52,839 nt of DNA, taken from positions 1-52,839 of the forward strand of contig JAIDDH010000031.1 of NCBI GenBank assembly GCA_029055435.1, given 5' to 3'. The stretch comes from Acetatifactor sp. GTDB taxonomy: Bacteria; Bacillota; Clostridia; Lachnospirales; Lachnospiraceae. A model generated the notes under the pieces. The model was not told the DNA's origin. It did not search any database and was given only the letters and a program-made list of their open reading frames with translations. Positions 24,091 through 32,848 of the stretch are shown here, piece after piece (the first letter of the stretch is position 1; each line of letters begins with the position of its first letter). Position numbers and translations under genes: made by a program.

Positions 24091-26217
24091 GTGGAGAAAC
24101 GGATATTAAGTTTAAGCAAAAAAATTGTTTTCATGGGACTGTTTCTTTTTTACATGGCAGCCGTACTGTCTGCCTGCGGGACGGAAGAGAGTGAGAACAC
24201 TGAGGAAAAAGCTTTCAGTATGGATTATGATGCGGAGGAAGCGGCAATCCGGGGACTTGAGCAGGTCGTCTGCGGACAGGAGTGCGCATGGGCCATTACC
24301 CATGTGAAGGGCGATTTTATCTATGAGCTTGGTTTTGATACCGGGAAAGCAGAGATGGAGAAAATTGAATGGCAGCCGGAAGAAGGGGAATATTTTATCG
24401 TAAATATTGCGGAACAGAACGGGACACTCTATGCAGAGTTTTGGAACAGGGACAAGGATACCCTTGAAATTCGCAGGAAAGGCGCTGGTGACGTGTGGAG
24501 CGATGTCATGTCCATAAAGTCGGAGGATGTGGAAAGTTATGCCTTCATGGGAAGCGGTTTATTTGTGGACAGCAATGGAAGTGTGTACCTTGTAAACGGG
24601 GACAACGTGGCGTGTTTTGACACAGAAGGGAGACAGACATATACCTATGAACTGAGGGGCACTGCCTGCTTTTTCCAGGAAAACGGGGAAGGGTATGTAG
24701 AATGTGTGGCGACGGACACAAATGAAATTACATTGTATAGATTCATAGCAAACAGGGCGAAGGAACAATGGAGGTTTAAAGTATCGGCCGGGAAGGTACA
24801 CGGTATCCGGAGCAGTGAGGAAGACACACTGTGTCTGGCAGCAGATCAGGAAATCCTGTTTCTTGACAGGGAAACCGGCAGACTGTCAGCAAGGACTGAT
24901 CTGGTGAGACTGGGAGTTGCTTCCGTCCTGGCCGGGTATTATGACGCCGGTGCGGGGACATTGCGGCTGTACAGCACGGTCGGGAATGGCGCGGAGGGAC
25001 TGCGCTACAGTCTGTTGCGTGAAGGAGATGCATCCGCGGAGCAGCGGACGAGGCTTGTATATGGAGTGCTGACGAGGGCGAACGCGGATTCCACCTCAAG
25101 CATTTGGACTGCCATTGCCACATTTAATCAGGAGAATAAAGATTATTATGTAGTGTTCAAAGACTATGACAATAATCTGGAGCGCCTGCACGCGGATATG
25201 GCGACGGGAAACGGACCGGATATCATAGATATGACTTATTCGGAATATTACGAATCCTATGTAAAAAACGGCTATCTGGAGGACCTGTCTCCTTATCTGG
25301 AGCAGTCGCAGTACAGGGATGACATCATATGGAATGTTCTGGATACCTATAGGATAGACGGCGGGCTATATATGTTGACGCCGCAATTCCATCTGCGGGG
25401 ACTCTTGATACACCCGGAATATGAGGATTTTGTAGAAGAATGGAATATGGAGACATTCCTTGAACTGGTTGAAAAGAACCAATGGGAGAAAGATATATTC
25501 GGAAGCTTGGTGGGAGACCCGGAGACTTTGCTATATTACATGCTGCACGGCAGACGGGATGAGTTTATTGACTGGGAGAAAAAGACAGCGGCATTTGAGA
25601 CGGAAGAATTTTTCGACATGCTTGCATTGTGTAAGGAATATGCGGAGGCAGACTGGTCTGATGCAAAGGAGTGGACGTACGAGGAGCGGGACTGGAATAC
25701 CTTGTGCCCGGCAGTGATATTTTTTGATTACAGCAGCTATCTGCATAATGTAGATATTAACGGCAGGGAATATCAAATTTATGGATATCCTACACTTTCG
25801 GGGCAGACTTATGGTATTAAAGCATGCGCTGACAGTTGCGCCATTTATACCGGAAGCAGTCAAAAAGAAGGCGCCTGGGAATTTATAGAAAGTCTGCTGT
25901 GGGAATCAAACCAGAGGTGCCGGGGGATGGTTAATTCTGGACTTCCGATTCGGGGTTCTATCTTGAAAGAAATGGCAGCGGAAGCTGAGAGTGAGACAAT
26001 AAAGATCAATAATAAGCAATATTCCCCGGTTACGGAGAGTGAAGTTGCGATTGTGGACGACATCATCTATAACGGGGAGCTGAGCAATCTTTCAATAGAT
26101 CCCGATATCTGGACCGTGATATGGGAAGAGACAGCACCCTACTTTGCCGGGGATAAGAGTGCGCAGGAGGTGGCACATATCATACAGGGCAGGGTACAGA
26201 TTATTCTGGCAGAATAA
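24091..26217 (+). CDS. Orphan extracellular solute-binding lipoprotein with a large N-terminal domain
   Basis: A 708-residue lipoprotein. The signal sequence ends in lipobox VLSAC (Cys29 from the GTG start). Residues about 45-340 are beta-rich with repeated blade-like segments (FIYELGFDTGK, LFVDSNGSVYLVNGDNVACF), suggesting a beta-propeller. Residues about 345-700 match ABC sugar-type substrate-binding proteins (TFNQENKDYYVVFKDY, ATGNGPDIIDMTY, NGYLEDLSPYLEQ, GYPTLSGQTYGIKA). No permease or ATPase gene is adjacent, so it either serves a distant transporter or acts as a sensor. The GTG at 24091 is favoured because GGGAGA lies about seven to ten bases upstream; a TTG at 24076 is the alternative. 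Ligand unknown. Confidence 0.8.
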   Translation: MEKRILSLSKKIVFMGLFLFYMAAVLSACGTEESENTEEKAFSMDYDAEEAAIRGLEQVVCGQECAWAITHVKGDFIYELGFDTGKAEMEKIEWQPEEGEYFIVNIAEQNGTLYAEFWNRDKDTLEIRRKGAGDVWSDVMSIKSEDVESYAFMGSGLFVDSNGSVYLVNGDNVACFDTEGRQTYTYELRGTACFFQENGEGYVECVATDTNEITLYRFIANRAKEQWRFKVSAGKVHGIRSSEEDTLCLAADQEILFLDRETGRLSARTDLVRLGVASVLAGYYDAGAGTLRLYSTVGNGAEGLRYSLLREGDASAEQRTRLVYGVLTRANADSTSSIWTAIATFNQENKDYYVVFKDYDNNLERLHADMATGNGPDIIDMTYSEYYESYVKNGYLEDLSPYLEQSQYRDDIIWNVLDTYRIDGGLYMLTPQFHLRGLLIHPEYEDFVEEWNMETFLELVEKNQWEKDIFGSLVGDPETLLYYMLHGRRDEFIDWEKKTAAFETEEFFDMLALCKEYAEADWSDAKEWTYEERDWNTLCPAVIFFDYSSYLHNVDINGREYQIYGYPTLSGQTYGIKACADSCAIYTGSSQKEGAWEFIESLLWESNQRCRGMVNSGLPIRGSILKEMAAEAESETIKINNKQYSPVTESEVAIVDDIIYNGELSNLSIDPDIWTVIWEETAPYFAGDKSAQEVAHIIQGRVQIILAE

Positions 26218-26244
26218 ACCAGAAAATACAATTGTGAAGAATTG

Positions 26245-26273
26245 TTGACACTATCTTATGCTTGGGGTAAACT
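26245..26273 (+). promoter_or_regulatory. Promoter upstream of two lipoprotein genes
   Basis: Perfect TTGACA (26245-26250), a 17-base spacer and TAAACT (26268-26273), the same hexamers and spacing as the DUF6465 promoter. It lies about 100 bases before the ATG at 26376. Confidence 0.75.
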
Positions 26274-26375
26274 GTCTAAGATTGTGTTCTTTCTGGTGCA
26301 GAAAAAGTTTTGCAGCAGTTAGACGACAGCGGATCATATTTGACGATTAAAATACTTGGAAAGAGGAGAAGAATT

Positions 26376-27377
26376 ATGAACAAACGAAAAATTGCAGCCG
26401 TTTTGACTTCAGCCCTGATTTGCGTATCCCTGGCCGGATGTTCAAAACCGGCATCTACGAATCCCGACAAGCCTTCCGATAGCAGTGAGTCCGTGAGTAC
26501 CGATGTGCCTGACACCTCAAGCAGTCTGCCCGCGGTTGACCCCGATATCGAAACGGTTACAACCTTGTCTGAAATCAGAACCGAAAACTCCCAAAGAGTT
26601 TTTGATGTTACTCAGACGAGTTCCCAATTTGAGATAACAGCAAAAATTGGTGAAGCGTCAAATGACAGTACAAAGGTTTTGAGTATGACTGTTAAGCCCA
26701 TAGGTGTTTCATTTGAGTCCATTTGTGAGCTTATGGACTTGCCGACTGATGTGTTTGAGCGCGATGGCGACGTCTATACTGCTACGGATGTAAATATAGA
26801 TTCTCCCATGTATGATTCAAGCCTGGATGAAGTTTATGCAATTTATGCGTTTTATGCGGCTATTGAATCAATGGGTGATGTAACGGATCAACCAATCGAT
26901 TTCTCGGGCGCGCAAGTTTATGGTCCCAACGGAGAGCTGCTCACCCCCATTGAGAGCAATAGTGACGGCAGTATGGCTGAATCATCAAACGGTTCGAGCC
27001 CGGTAAACGCTTCCGGTCTGACCCACAGATTTGAGACCACTGAAAAGGGTATTGCACTGATGACAGATCTCGGAGACGGAATCACTCTTATCGAGGAGTA
27101 TTATTTCGAGGCCGGCAGTACTGAAAAGATAAATTACATGCCGAATGTTTCGATACAAGGCGTAGGCGACAAGTCACTTGATGACATAAACTCATATTTA
27201 ACACAGGCAGGATTAGCAGAACTTGTGAGTACAGATGTAATAGGACGTTTTGATACCTTATCTAATGGGACATTGCTTATAAGCTCCACTACATTTAACG
27301 GTTTTTCCGGCGAAGCCATGTATAAAGTCGATTCCGCTGCTGATGGAGAGAGCATTCTCAAGTCATTCTGTGATTGA
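26376..27377 (+). CDS. Lipoprotein of unknown function
   Basis: A 333-residue lipoprotein. The signal peptide ends with lipobox SLAGC. A Ser/Asp/Pro-rich spacer of about 45 residues follows, typical of proteins that must cross the wall, then a folded region I do not recognise. It includes a sorting-like repetition of short beta segments (FEITAKIGEASNDSTKVLSM; TTFNGFSGEAMYKV). AAGAGGAGAAG precedes the ATG at 26376, which is preferred to upstream in-frame codons because the signal peptide begins there. It is followed 27 bases later by another lipoprotein gene, so both are probably cotranscribed from the promoter at 26245. Confidence 0.8.
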   Translation: MNKRKIAAVLTSALICVSLAGCSKPASTNPDKPSDSSESVSTDVPDTSSSLPAVDPDIETVTTLSEIRTENSQRVFDVTQTSSQFEITAKIGEASNDSTKVLSMTVKPIGVSFESICELMDLPTDVFERDGDVYTATDVNIDSPMYDSSLDEVYAIYAFYAAIESMGDVTDQPIDFSGAQVYGPNGELLTPIESNSDGSMAESSNGSSPVNASGLTHRFETTEKGIALMTDLGDGITLIEEYYFEAGSTEKINYMPNVSIQGVGDKSLDDINSYLTQAGLAELVSTDVIGRFDTLSNGTLLISSTTFNGFSGEAMYKVDSAADGESILKSFCD

Positions 27378-27404
27378 GCTTATAAAGGCATAAGGTGAGA
27401 AACT

Positions 27405-28295
27405 ATGAATAAGAAATGTTTAACATTGGCAGTTGCGGCGGTTATGTCGGCCTTTTTGCTTGCCGGATGCGGCAATACCGGCACCGCGGATGATACCAAC
27501 AGTCCGTCAGATGGCGGCGCAACGGCATCTGCCGCTGTAGATGAATCAGGCGCTGCGGACACTGTGCAGGAATGTGTACATGAATGGATAGAGGCTACTT
27601 TTGCGAAGCCAAAGACTTGTTCTCTGTGCGGCAAGACAGAGGGGGAACCCCGGCAGAGTTATTTTGAGGAGCATGGAGTACAAGTGGCGTACACACCGGT
27701 GGCGTGTACGGTGAATGCTGTAAACTTTGACTATTTTGATATAACAAATCAGAGGATTACGGATGCGGTTTGGAAGCAGATTGACTGTTACAGTGAACCG
27801 GCAGACGAGGAAGGGTATCATTTGGTTCATCTGGAATTGGAAGAGAGCCATCAGCTTTTTTATGATGCTTCAACGTATATAGAATATAATTTCTGCTCTC
27901 TTGAAAGCGATCTTTATGACTGGTATACTGGACGGGTTTTTCCGAAGCGCCAATTGTATCAGGACGACGAATTTGATTACAGCACTATGCTGGAAATTGA
28001 TGGAGTACAATACAATGTGTTCTATTCCATTTCGGTAGAATGGGAGCATGATGATTGGAAATCTGATAAAGATGGAAATGGAACCAAGACCAGTGTAGGT
28101 CATCATATTTATACATTCAAAGTTCCCGACGGATATGACGGATTGGTATTTGGCGCAGTTCCAGAAAATGAATATACCGGACTGGATACAGAGACCGTGA
28201 ACGAAGATGAGCGTTATGCATTAGATGATGGATATATAGAAGGCACCGTATTTTTCCGCATCAATAAAGAAGGCACAGTACCTGAGAAACTGTAG
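27405..28295 (+). CDS. Lipoprotein with a CxH...CxxC zinc-site-like motif
   Basis: A 296-residue lipoprotein with lipobox LLAGC (Cys22) and an Ala/Ser/Asp-rich spacer. At residues 57-75 the segment CVHEW ... TCSLCG supplies Cys57, His59, Cys72 and Cys75, spaced like a small zinc knuckle; similar 'CxHxW...TCxxCG' units occur singly or in tandem in secreted Lachnospiraceae proteins. The remaining 210 residues are acidic and aromatic (many Asp, Tyr and Trp), with no family I recognise. No catalytic motif is visible. It is the second gene of a two-lipoprotein unit and ends before a strong terminator. Confidence 0.8.
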   Translation: MNKKCLTLAVAAVMSAFLLAGCGNTGTADDTNSPSDGGATASAAVDESGAADTVQECVHEWIEATFAKPKTCSLCGKTEGEPRQSYFEEHGVQVAYTPVACTVNAVNFDYFDITNQRITDAVWKQIDCYSEPADEEGYHLVHLELEESHQLFYDASTYIEYNFCSLESDLYDWYTGRVFPKRQLYQDDEFDYSTMLEIDGVQYNVFYSISVEWEHDDWKSDKDGNGTKTSVGHHIYTFKVPDGYDGLVFGAVPENEYTGLDTETVNEDERYALDDGYIEGTVFFRINKEGTVPEKL

Positions 28296-28352
28296 TAAAA
28301 AATTGCTGTTAGACAGGGTTTTCAGTCTCCTTTATACGTTATCATTAAAAGT

Positions 28353-28395
28353 GGGTGTAGCCGTTATTATTCAGCGGTTACACCCTTGTTTTTTT
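28353..28395 (+). terminator. Rho-independent terminator after the lipoprotein pair
   Basis: GGGTGTA (28353-28359) pairs with TACACCC (28379-28385), extended by CCG/CGG inside the stem, and is followed by a tail of nine T broken by one G. Confidence 0.85.
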
Positions 28396-28513
28396 ACCTG
28401 CGGTTACTGCCGATTACCCATAGTATACCACAATCAAAATATAAAGTTTATTCGATTATGAAGTTTGCTCTATCTCTATGTATAAAAATATAGAAATTAG
28501 TATTTAGGTAGGG

Positions 28514-28519
28514 TATAAT
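28514..28519 (+). promoter_or_regulatory. Possible -10 box for the InlB-repeat gene
   Basis: Perfect TATAAT. The hexamer 17 bases upstream, TAGAAA, is a weak -35. It is the best candidate promoter between the terminator at 28353 and the start codon at 28659. Confidence 0.4.
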
Positions 28520-28554
28520 AAATACAAGTATTTTTATGAAGGATTACAAATAAC

Positions 28555-28611
28555 ATGATAAGTGAATTTGATAAAGCCATTAAGGTTGCAAATTTGATAG
28601 AACAAAACTAA
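28555..28611 (+). CDS. Possible 18-residue leader peptide
   Basis: ATG...TAA encoding MISEFDKAIKVANLIEQN, preceded by AAGGA nine bases upstream. It lies between the possible promoter and the large repeat-protein gene, so it would be translated first. It could be a leader or a chance reading frame; nothing but position and the ribosome binding site supports it. Confidence 0.2.
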   Translation: MISEFDKAIKVANLIEQN

Positions 28612-28612
28612 T

Positions 28613-28644
28613 TGTTTCTAAATCTAAATGTTTCTAAATTAAGA
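28613..28644. repeat. 16-bp tandem duplication upstream of the InlB-repeat gene
   Basis: TGTTTCTAAATCTAAA (28613-28628) and TGTTTCTAAATTAAGA (28629-28644): the first 11 bases are identical. It lies just before the ribosome binding site. Confidence 0.75.
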
Positions 28645-28658
28645 AAGGAAGGATACTC

Positions 28659-31600
28659 ATGATATTCAGAAGCAGAGAAACAAGCAGGATCATCGCGGCC
28701 CTTCTTGCGGCAGTGCTGTTGGCAGCTTCCATGCCGCAGGAAGCATTGCGGACAACCGCGGCAGGGGATGAGGACAGCCGCTTGGGGCAGACCGCGGCGG
28801 TATCGGCTTCGGAGGAAGCTGCGCCGGGAACAGGCACCATAGACGGATCGGCTTCGGAGGAACCTTCCGTGACCTATACCGTCACGTTTCGGCTGATGGG
28901 GCATGGAGAGGATCTTGTCAGGACGGATATCAAGGCGGGCAGTCTGTTGGAACAGACGGAGGATCTGCGGCCTGTGGATGAGGGATTTCATTTTGAGAAC
29001 TGGTATATGGACGATACGTTTTCACAGGCGTGGAATTTTGCCAAAGATACGGTGGAGAGCGATCTGACGCTGTATGCAAAGTGGGTAAGTCTGGAGCCGG
29101 GGACAATCGTTGTCACCCTTGATCTGTGCGGACATGGTGTGAATCAGTACCAATATGTCGCACCAGTCGAGCTCTTGTTTATACCGATAGAGCCCCGTGA
29201 TCCCGGCTATCGATTCCTCGGCTGGTACAAGGATGCGGATTACACGCAGGAATGGAGTGGTTGGGATAGGCTCACAGAAGATATTACATTGTATGCGAAG
29301 TGGGAGGAAACCACTTATATTGTCAACTTTTATTTTGGGCATATGGTTCCTACGATTGTCAGAACAGGTCTGGAGGCAGGCAGTTTATTGGAGGAGACGG
29401 AAGACCTGCGGCCCACGGTTCCCGGTTATATTTTTGAAGGCTGGTATAAAGACAGCTTTTTTGAAGAACCATGGGATTTTGAAAAAGATACAGTACAGGA
29501 TAATATGTACCTTTTTGCAAAGTTGACGCGGCTTTGCGCCGTGACTTTCAACTTGTCGGGACACGGCGACGATATTGTCAAGACCGATATCAAAGAGGGC
29601 AGTCTGCTGGAACTGACGCCGGATCTGTATCCGACGGATGCCGGATATGATTTTGACGGCTGGTACTCGGATCGCTTTTTCGAGAATCCGTGGGACTTTG
29701 ACAATGATACGGTGGATTGGGATTTCACGCTCTATGCCAAGTGGACGCCAACCTATACGGTTACTTTTGATTTGGCGGGGCATGGGGACAATATCGTCAA
29801 AACGGATATCAGAACGGGCAGTCTGTTGGAGCGGACGGAGGATCTGAGGCCTGTGGACGAGGGATTCCATTTTGAGAACTGGTATAAGGATGCCGAACTC
29901 ACCCAAATGTGGGATTTCAGACGGGATACGGTGGAGAGCGATATCACGCTGTATGCCAAATGGGAAGCGATTGCGGTGGGAGAAGCGGCCGTCACCTTTG
30001 ATCTATGCGGGCATGGCGAAGATTTCTCCCGGTATGTCCCGAAGGGCAATGTAATCGGAGAAGTGGCGGAGCCGGAAGATGCGGGATACTATTTTATCGG
30101 CTGGTATCGGGATCGTGGATATACCGACGCATGGGATCTGGACAAGGATAAGGTGACGGAGAATATCACGCTATATGCGAGGTGGCAGGATGCACCGATC
30201 CTGCGCGTGGAGCGGATACAGCCCCAGCACTATACGGGAAAAGCGATCAAACCGGAAGTTTATGTATATACCGGCAGCGAGAAGGCGCCGATCTTATTAA
30301 AAGCGGGAAAAGATTATACGATCCGCTACAAAAATAATGTGGATACCAATGCGTTCCTGCTGGAACAGGAGAAAGCCAAAGCGGACGGAACGTGGCAGAC
30401 GGGTGATACGGAGGAAGGCGGCAGCAATGCGTCGGGGATGAAAGTCAGAGGAGGTTTCAATCCGGTACTGCCCCATGTGGTGATTGAAGGAAAGGGCGAC
30501 TATAACGGCAAGGTTTATATGAATTTTACGATTGCCCAGATTGCGCTCGGAGACGAAAATCATAACGTCGCCAAGGGCATTACGCTGAACTGCATTGATC
30601 AATTCGAGACCGGAACCTACAAGAAAGATCAGGAGACCTTAAAATCCGTCAAATATCTGAAGACCTTAAAAGCCGGGCAGGACTATACGGTGTCGATCAC
30701 CGATGAGCAGGGAACCAGAGAAGGGTCCGTCTTGTCCAAAGATGATCCCATATTCCGGGAGGAGTCAGGCGGCGGAGAACGAACCCTGACAATCACGGGA
30801 ATTGGTAATTATACGGGGACGATCGTCCGGACAATCTATGTCCGAAATAAGGGAATTCTGTTGAAGTCGGCCAAGATTTCTCTCGGGAGCCAATGCAAGT
30901 CCAAAGCATTTATAGAAGATGAGGAAATTACGCTGATTCCCGCATGGTATGAGACAAGGGACGTAGAGTTTGAGGATGCCAAGGGTAATATTAAGACGAA
31001 AAAAGTGACGATGTATTATCAGTATATCGGCGGAGATTGGACGACCGACTGGGTAGAGTATGATGACTATTATGAGGTGCCGGTCCTGCATAAGCTGAAC
31101 CGAAAGAATGCCTTTACTGTCAAATATGGGTCAAAATGGCTTAAGTATGGGGAGGATTACGAGATCGAGTACCGGAACAATGCCGCGGTGGGTACCGCCA
31201 CCATGACAATCAAGGGCATCGGCAGTTACTGCGGTTCAAAGAGCGTGAATTTTAAGATCACCGGCAAAGCCTTTAATGCCCAGACCGTCTCCGCAAAGAA
31301 TCGATACATGGGGCGCTGGCAGGCCAAGATACCCTACGATGGATATCCGCAGACACAGGATGTGACGCTGGTCAGCCAAAAGAGCCATCGCATTTCACCG
31401 TGGGATTCGGAGAGAGAGCCGGATTATGTCTTTAGAGAAGGCATCGATTATACGGTCCGCTATCTGAACAATGTGAATAAGGGAACGGCCACGGTGGTCT
31501 ATACCGCCATACCGGAGTCGGGTTATGTGGGCAGTTTTCGGCAGACGTTTCAGATCACGGCGGCCAATCTGGCGGAGAGCGTGGTCTTCTCTGCGGGGGA

Positions 31601-32693
31601 GGAGACGCTGAACCCCATCATCATAGAGGACGATGTCTATCTGGGAGAGGATGCGCATGGCAATCCGAAATACAAGTATGTGAGAAAAGTGGAGTCCACC
31701 AGATTCTTGAAGAGTACCCGGCCTTATGCCAAGTCGGGGGCGAAGCTGGATTTTCAACTGTATTTGGAGGGGACGCATACGCCGCTTGTTTTGGACAGGG
31801 ATTACACAGTGAAATATCAAAATAACAAGAGCATCACCCCCATGAAAAAGAAACAGGATAAATGGAGAGAGCAGGACGAAAACGGAAAATGGCACTGGGT
31901 GTATGGCGAAGAAGAGATCGTACCCGACGAGGGGAAGATGGGAACTTTGATCATCACCGGAAAGGGCAATTACACGGGGAAGATGATCATAAAATATCAG
32001 ATCGTGCAGGGCTTTCTGGATATGGACAGTGTCAGAATCGAGGACGCACGCGCAGAGTATGACTCTAAGACCGAGGAATATAAGCCCAAAGTGGTCGTGA
32101 GAACCGATTGGGACGGGATTCTGAGCGAAGGGCAGGACTATGCGCTCTCGTATGGCAACAACAAGCGGGAGGATGTGGAGAAGTATATGGCGGGCAGCGG
32201 AGCGGCTCCCACGGTGACCGTCACGTTCAAGCGATCGGACAATTACGGAAATCTGAGCGGCAGCGGTTTCGATGAGACTGCGATGACGAAAACGGTTCCC
32301 ATAGACTTCTACACCAAGAAACTGACCGAGAAAAATCTCTACGTCATCATTGACAATGAGAATCCCAAAGAACTTGTCTATAACGGCAGTCCCGTGACCA
32401 ATGTTAAGATGAGAGTTTACTATGGGGACGAGGACAAGGTCAAGGAGGCGAAACGGGACAAAGCGACAGACAACGCCCGGCTGGTGGATGCGGGAGCATA
32501 CGGGCTCACGCTTCTGAACGAGTCTGCGGAAGAGAAAACAGGGGATTACAGTCTCGCTTACGGCGCCAACATGACAGTGGGCAAGAACAAGGGAAGCGTC
32601 ACGGTGAACGGAATGGGCGAATATGGCGGAAGCGTCACGCAGAAGTTCACAATTTACAGAAATCCCGTGTCCTACCAGATCGTATCACCCTAA
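28659..32693 (+). CDS. Secreted InlB-repeat and YTG-repeat surface protein
   Basis: A 1344-residue protein with a signal peptide (cleavage near residue 35) and a low-complexity spacer. Six Listeria-Bacteroides (InlB B-type, Flg_new family) repeats of about 68-75 residues follow (about 67-505), each ending in a variant of LYAKW and containing a GWY or NWY core. About seven degenerate YTG/DYxVxYxNN/GxGxYxG repeats fill the rest to the C terminus. It contains no enzyme motif and no LPXTG. Such proteins are thought to be adhesins or wall-associated scaffolds; the function here is unknown. The C-terminal repeat type is the same as in the GH53 galactanase, suggesting a shared surface-retention role (inference). 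Own terminator at 32753. Confidence 0.85.
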   Translation: MIFRSRETSRIIAALLAAVLLAASMPQEALRTTAAGDEDSRLGQTAAVSASEEAAPGTGTIDGSASEEPSVTYTVTFRLMGHGEDLVRTDIKAGSLLEQTEDLRPVDEGFHFENWYMDDTFSQAWNFAKDTVESDLTLYAKWVSLEPGTIVVTLDLCGHGVNQYQYVAPVELLFIPIEPRDPGYRFLGWYKDADYTQEWSGWDRLTEDITLYAKWEETTYIVNFYFGHMVPTIVRTGLEAGSLLEETEDLRPTVPGYIFEGWYKDSFFEEPWDFEKDTVQDNMYLFAKLTRLCAVTFNLSGHGDDIVKTDIKEGSLLELTPDLYPTDAGYDFDGWYSDRFFENPWDFDNDTVDWDFTLYAKWTPTYTVTFDLAGHGDNIVKTDIRTGSLLERTEDLRPVDEGFHFENWYKDAELTQMWDFRRDTVESDITLYAKWEAIAVGEAAVTFDLCGHGEDFSRYVPKGNVIGEVAEPEDAGYYFIGWYRDRGYTDAWDLDKDKVTENITLYARWQDAPILRVERIQPQHYTGKAIKPEVYVYTGSEKAPILLKAGKDYTIRYKNNVDTNAFLLEQEKAKADGTWQTGDTEEGGSNASGMKVRGGFNPVLPHVVIEGKGDYNGKVYMNFTIAQIALGDENHNVAKGITLNCIDQFETGTYKKDQETLKSVKYLKTLKAGQDYTVSITDEQGTREGSVLSKDDPIFREESGGGERTLTITGIGNYTGTIVRTIYVRNKGILLKSAKISLGSQCKSKAFIEDEEITLIPAWYETRDVEFEDAKGNIKTKKVTMYYQYIGGDWTTDWVEYDDYYEVPVLHKLNRKNAFTVKYGSKWLKYGEDYEIEYRNNAAVGTATMTIKGIGSYCGSKSVNFKITGKAFNAQTVSAKNRYMGRWQAKIPYDGYPQTQDVTLVSQKSHRISPWDSEREPDYVFREGIDYTVRYLNNVNKGTATVVYTAIPESGYVGSFRQTFQITAANLAESVVFSAGEETLNPIIIEDDVYLGEDAHGNPKYKYVRKVESTRFLKSTRPYAKSGAKLDFQLYLEGTHTPLVLDRDYTVKYQNNKSITPMKKKQDKWREQDENGKWHWVYGEEEIVPDEGKMGTLIITGKGNYTGKMIIKYQIVQGFLDMDSVRIEDARAEYDSKTEEYKPKVVVRTDWDGILSEGQDYALSYGNNKREDVEKYMAGSGAAPTVTVTFKRSDNYGNLSGSGFDETAMTKTVPIDFYTKKLTEKNLYVIIDNENPKELVYNGSPVTNVKMRVYYGDEDKVKEAKRDKATDNARLVDAGAYGLTLLNESAEEKTGDYSLAYGANMTVGKNKGSVTVNGMGEYGGSVTQKFTIYRNPVSYQIVSP

Positions 32694-32752
32694 AAATCAG
32701 ATCGGGATATCAGAAAGCAGTATCAATAAGCGCGCAAAAGCGGAACAATCGC

Positions 32753-32795
32753 ACAGGCAGCAGCCACAGGAGAAGTGGCGGCTGCCTGTCTTATT
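32753..32795 (+). terminator. Rho-independent terminator after the InlB-repeat gene
   Basis: ACAGGCAGCAGCCAC (32753-32767) pairs with GTGGCGGCTGCCTGT (32775-32789) with one mismatch; a weak T-rich tail follows. Confidence 0.75.
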
Positions 32796-32812
32796 CAATA
32801 AAGTGAAAAACA

Positions 32813-32841
32813 TTGATTAAAATGGCAATAAAAGGTATAAT
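32813..32841 (+). promoter_or_regulatory. Promoter at the head of the glycan locus
   Basis: TTGATT (32813-32818), a 17-base spacer and perfect TATAAT (32836-32841). The predicted start (about 32848) coincides with the ATG at 32849, so the transcript may have no leader. Confidence 0.55.
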
Positions 32842-32848
32842 ATGCATT

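Larger units (their letters stand above)
28296..28658. other. Intergenic region, 363 bases
   Basis: Contents in order: a terminator (28353-28395), an AT-rich stretch with a possible promoter (TATAAT at 28514-28519), a possible 18-codon reading frame (28555-28611), a 16-bp tandem duplication (28613-28644) and the ribosome binding site AAGGAAGG of the next gene. I see no RNA gene. Confidence 0.7.

Noticed and set aside
22526..28295. Possible mobile or foreign island between dnaJ and the InlB-repeat gene
   Set aside because: Gene types differ from the flanks, but there is no integrase, transposase, direct-repeat boundary or tRNA target.
28296..28658. Possible tRNA, small RNA or riboswitch in the longest gene-free stretch
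   Set aside because: I find no cloverleaf, no conserved riboswitch core and no structure beyond the terminator and the short tandem repeat.
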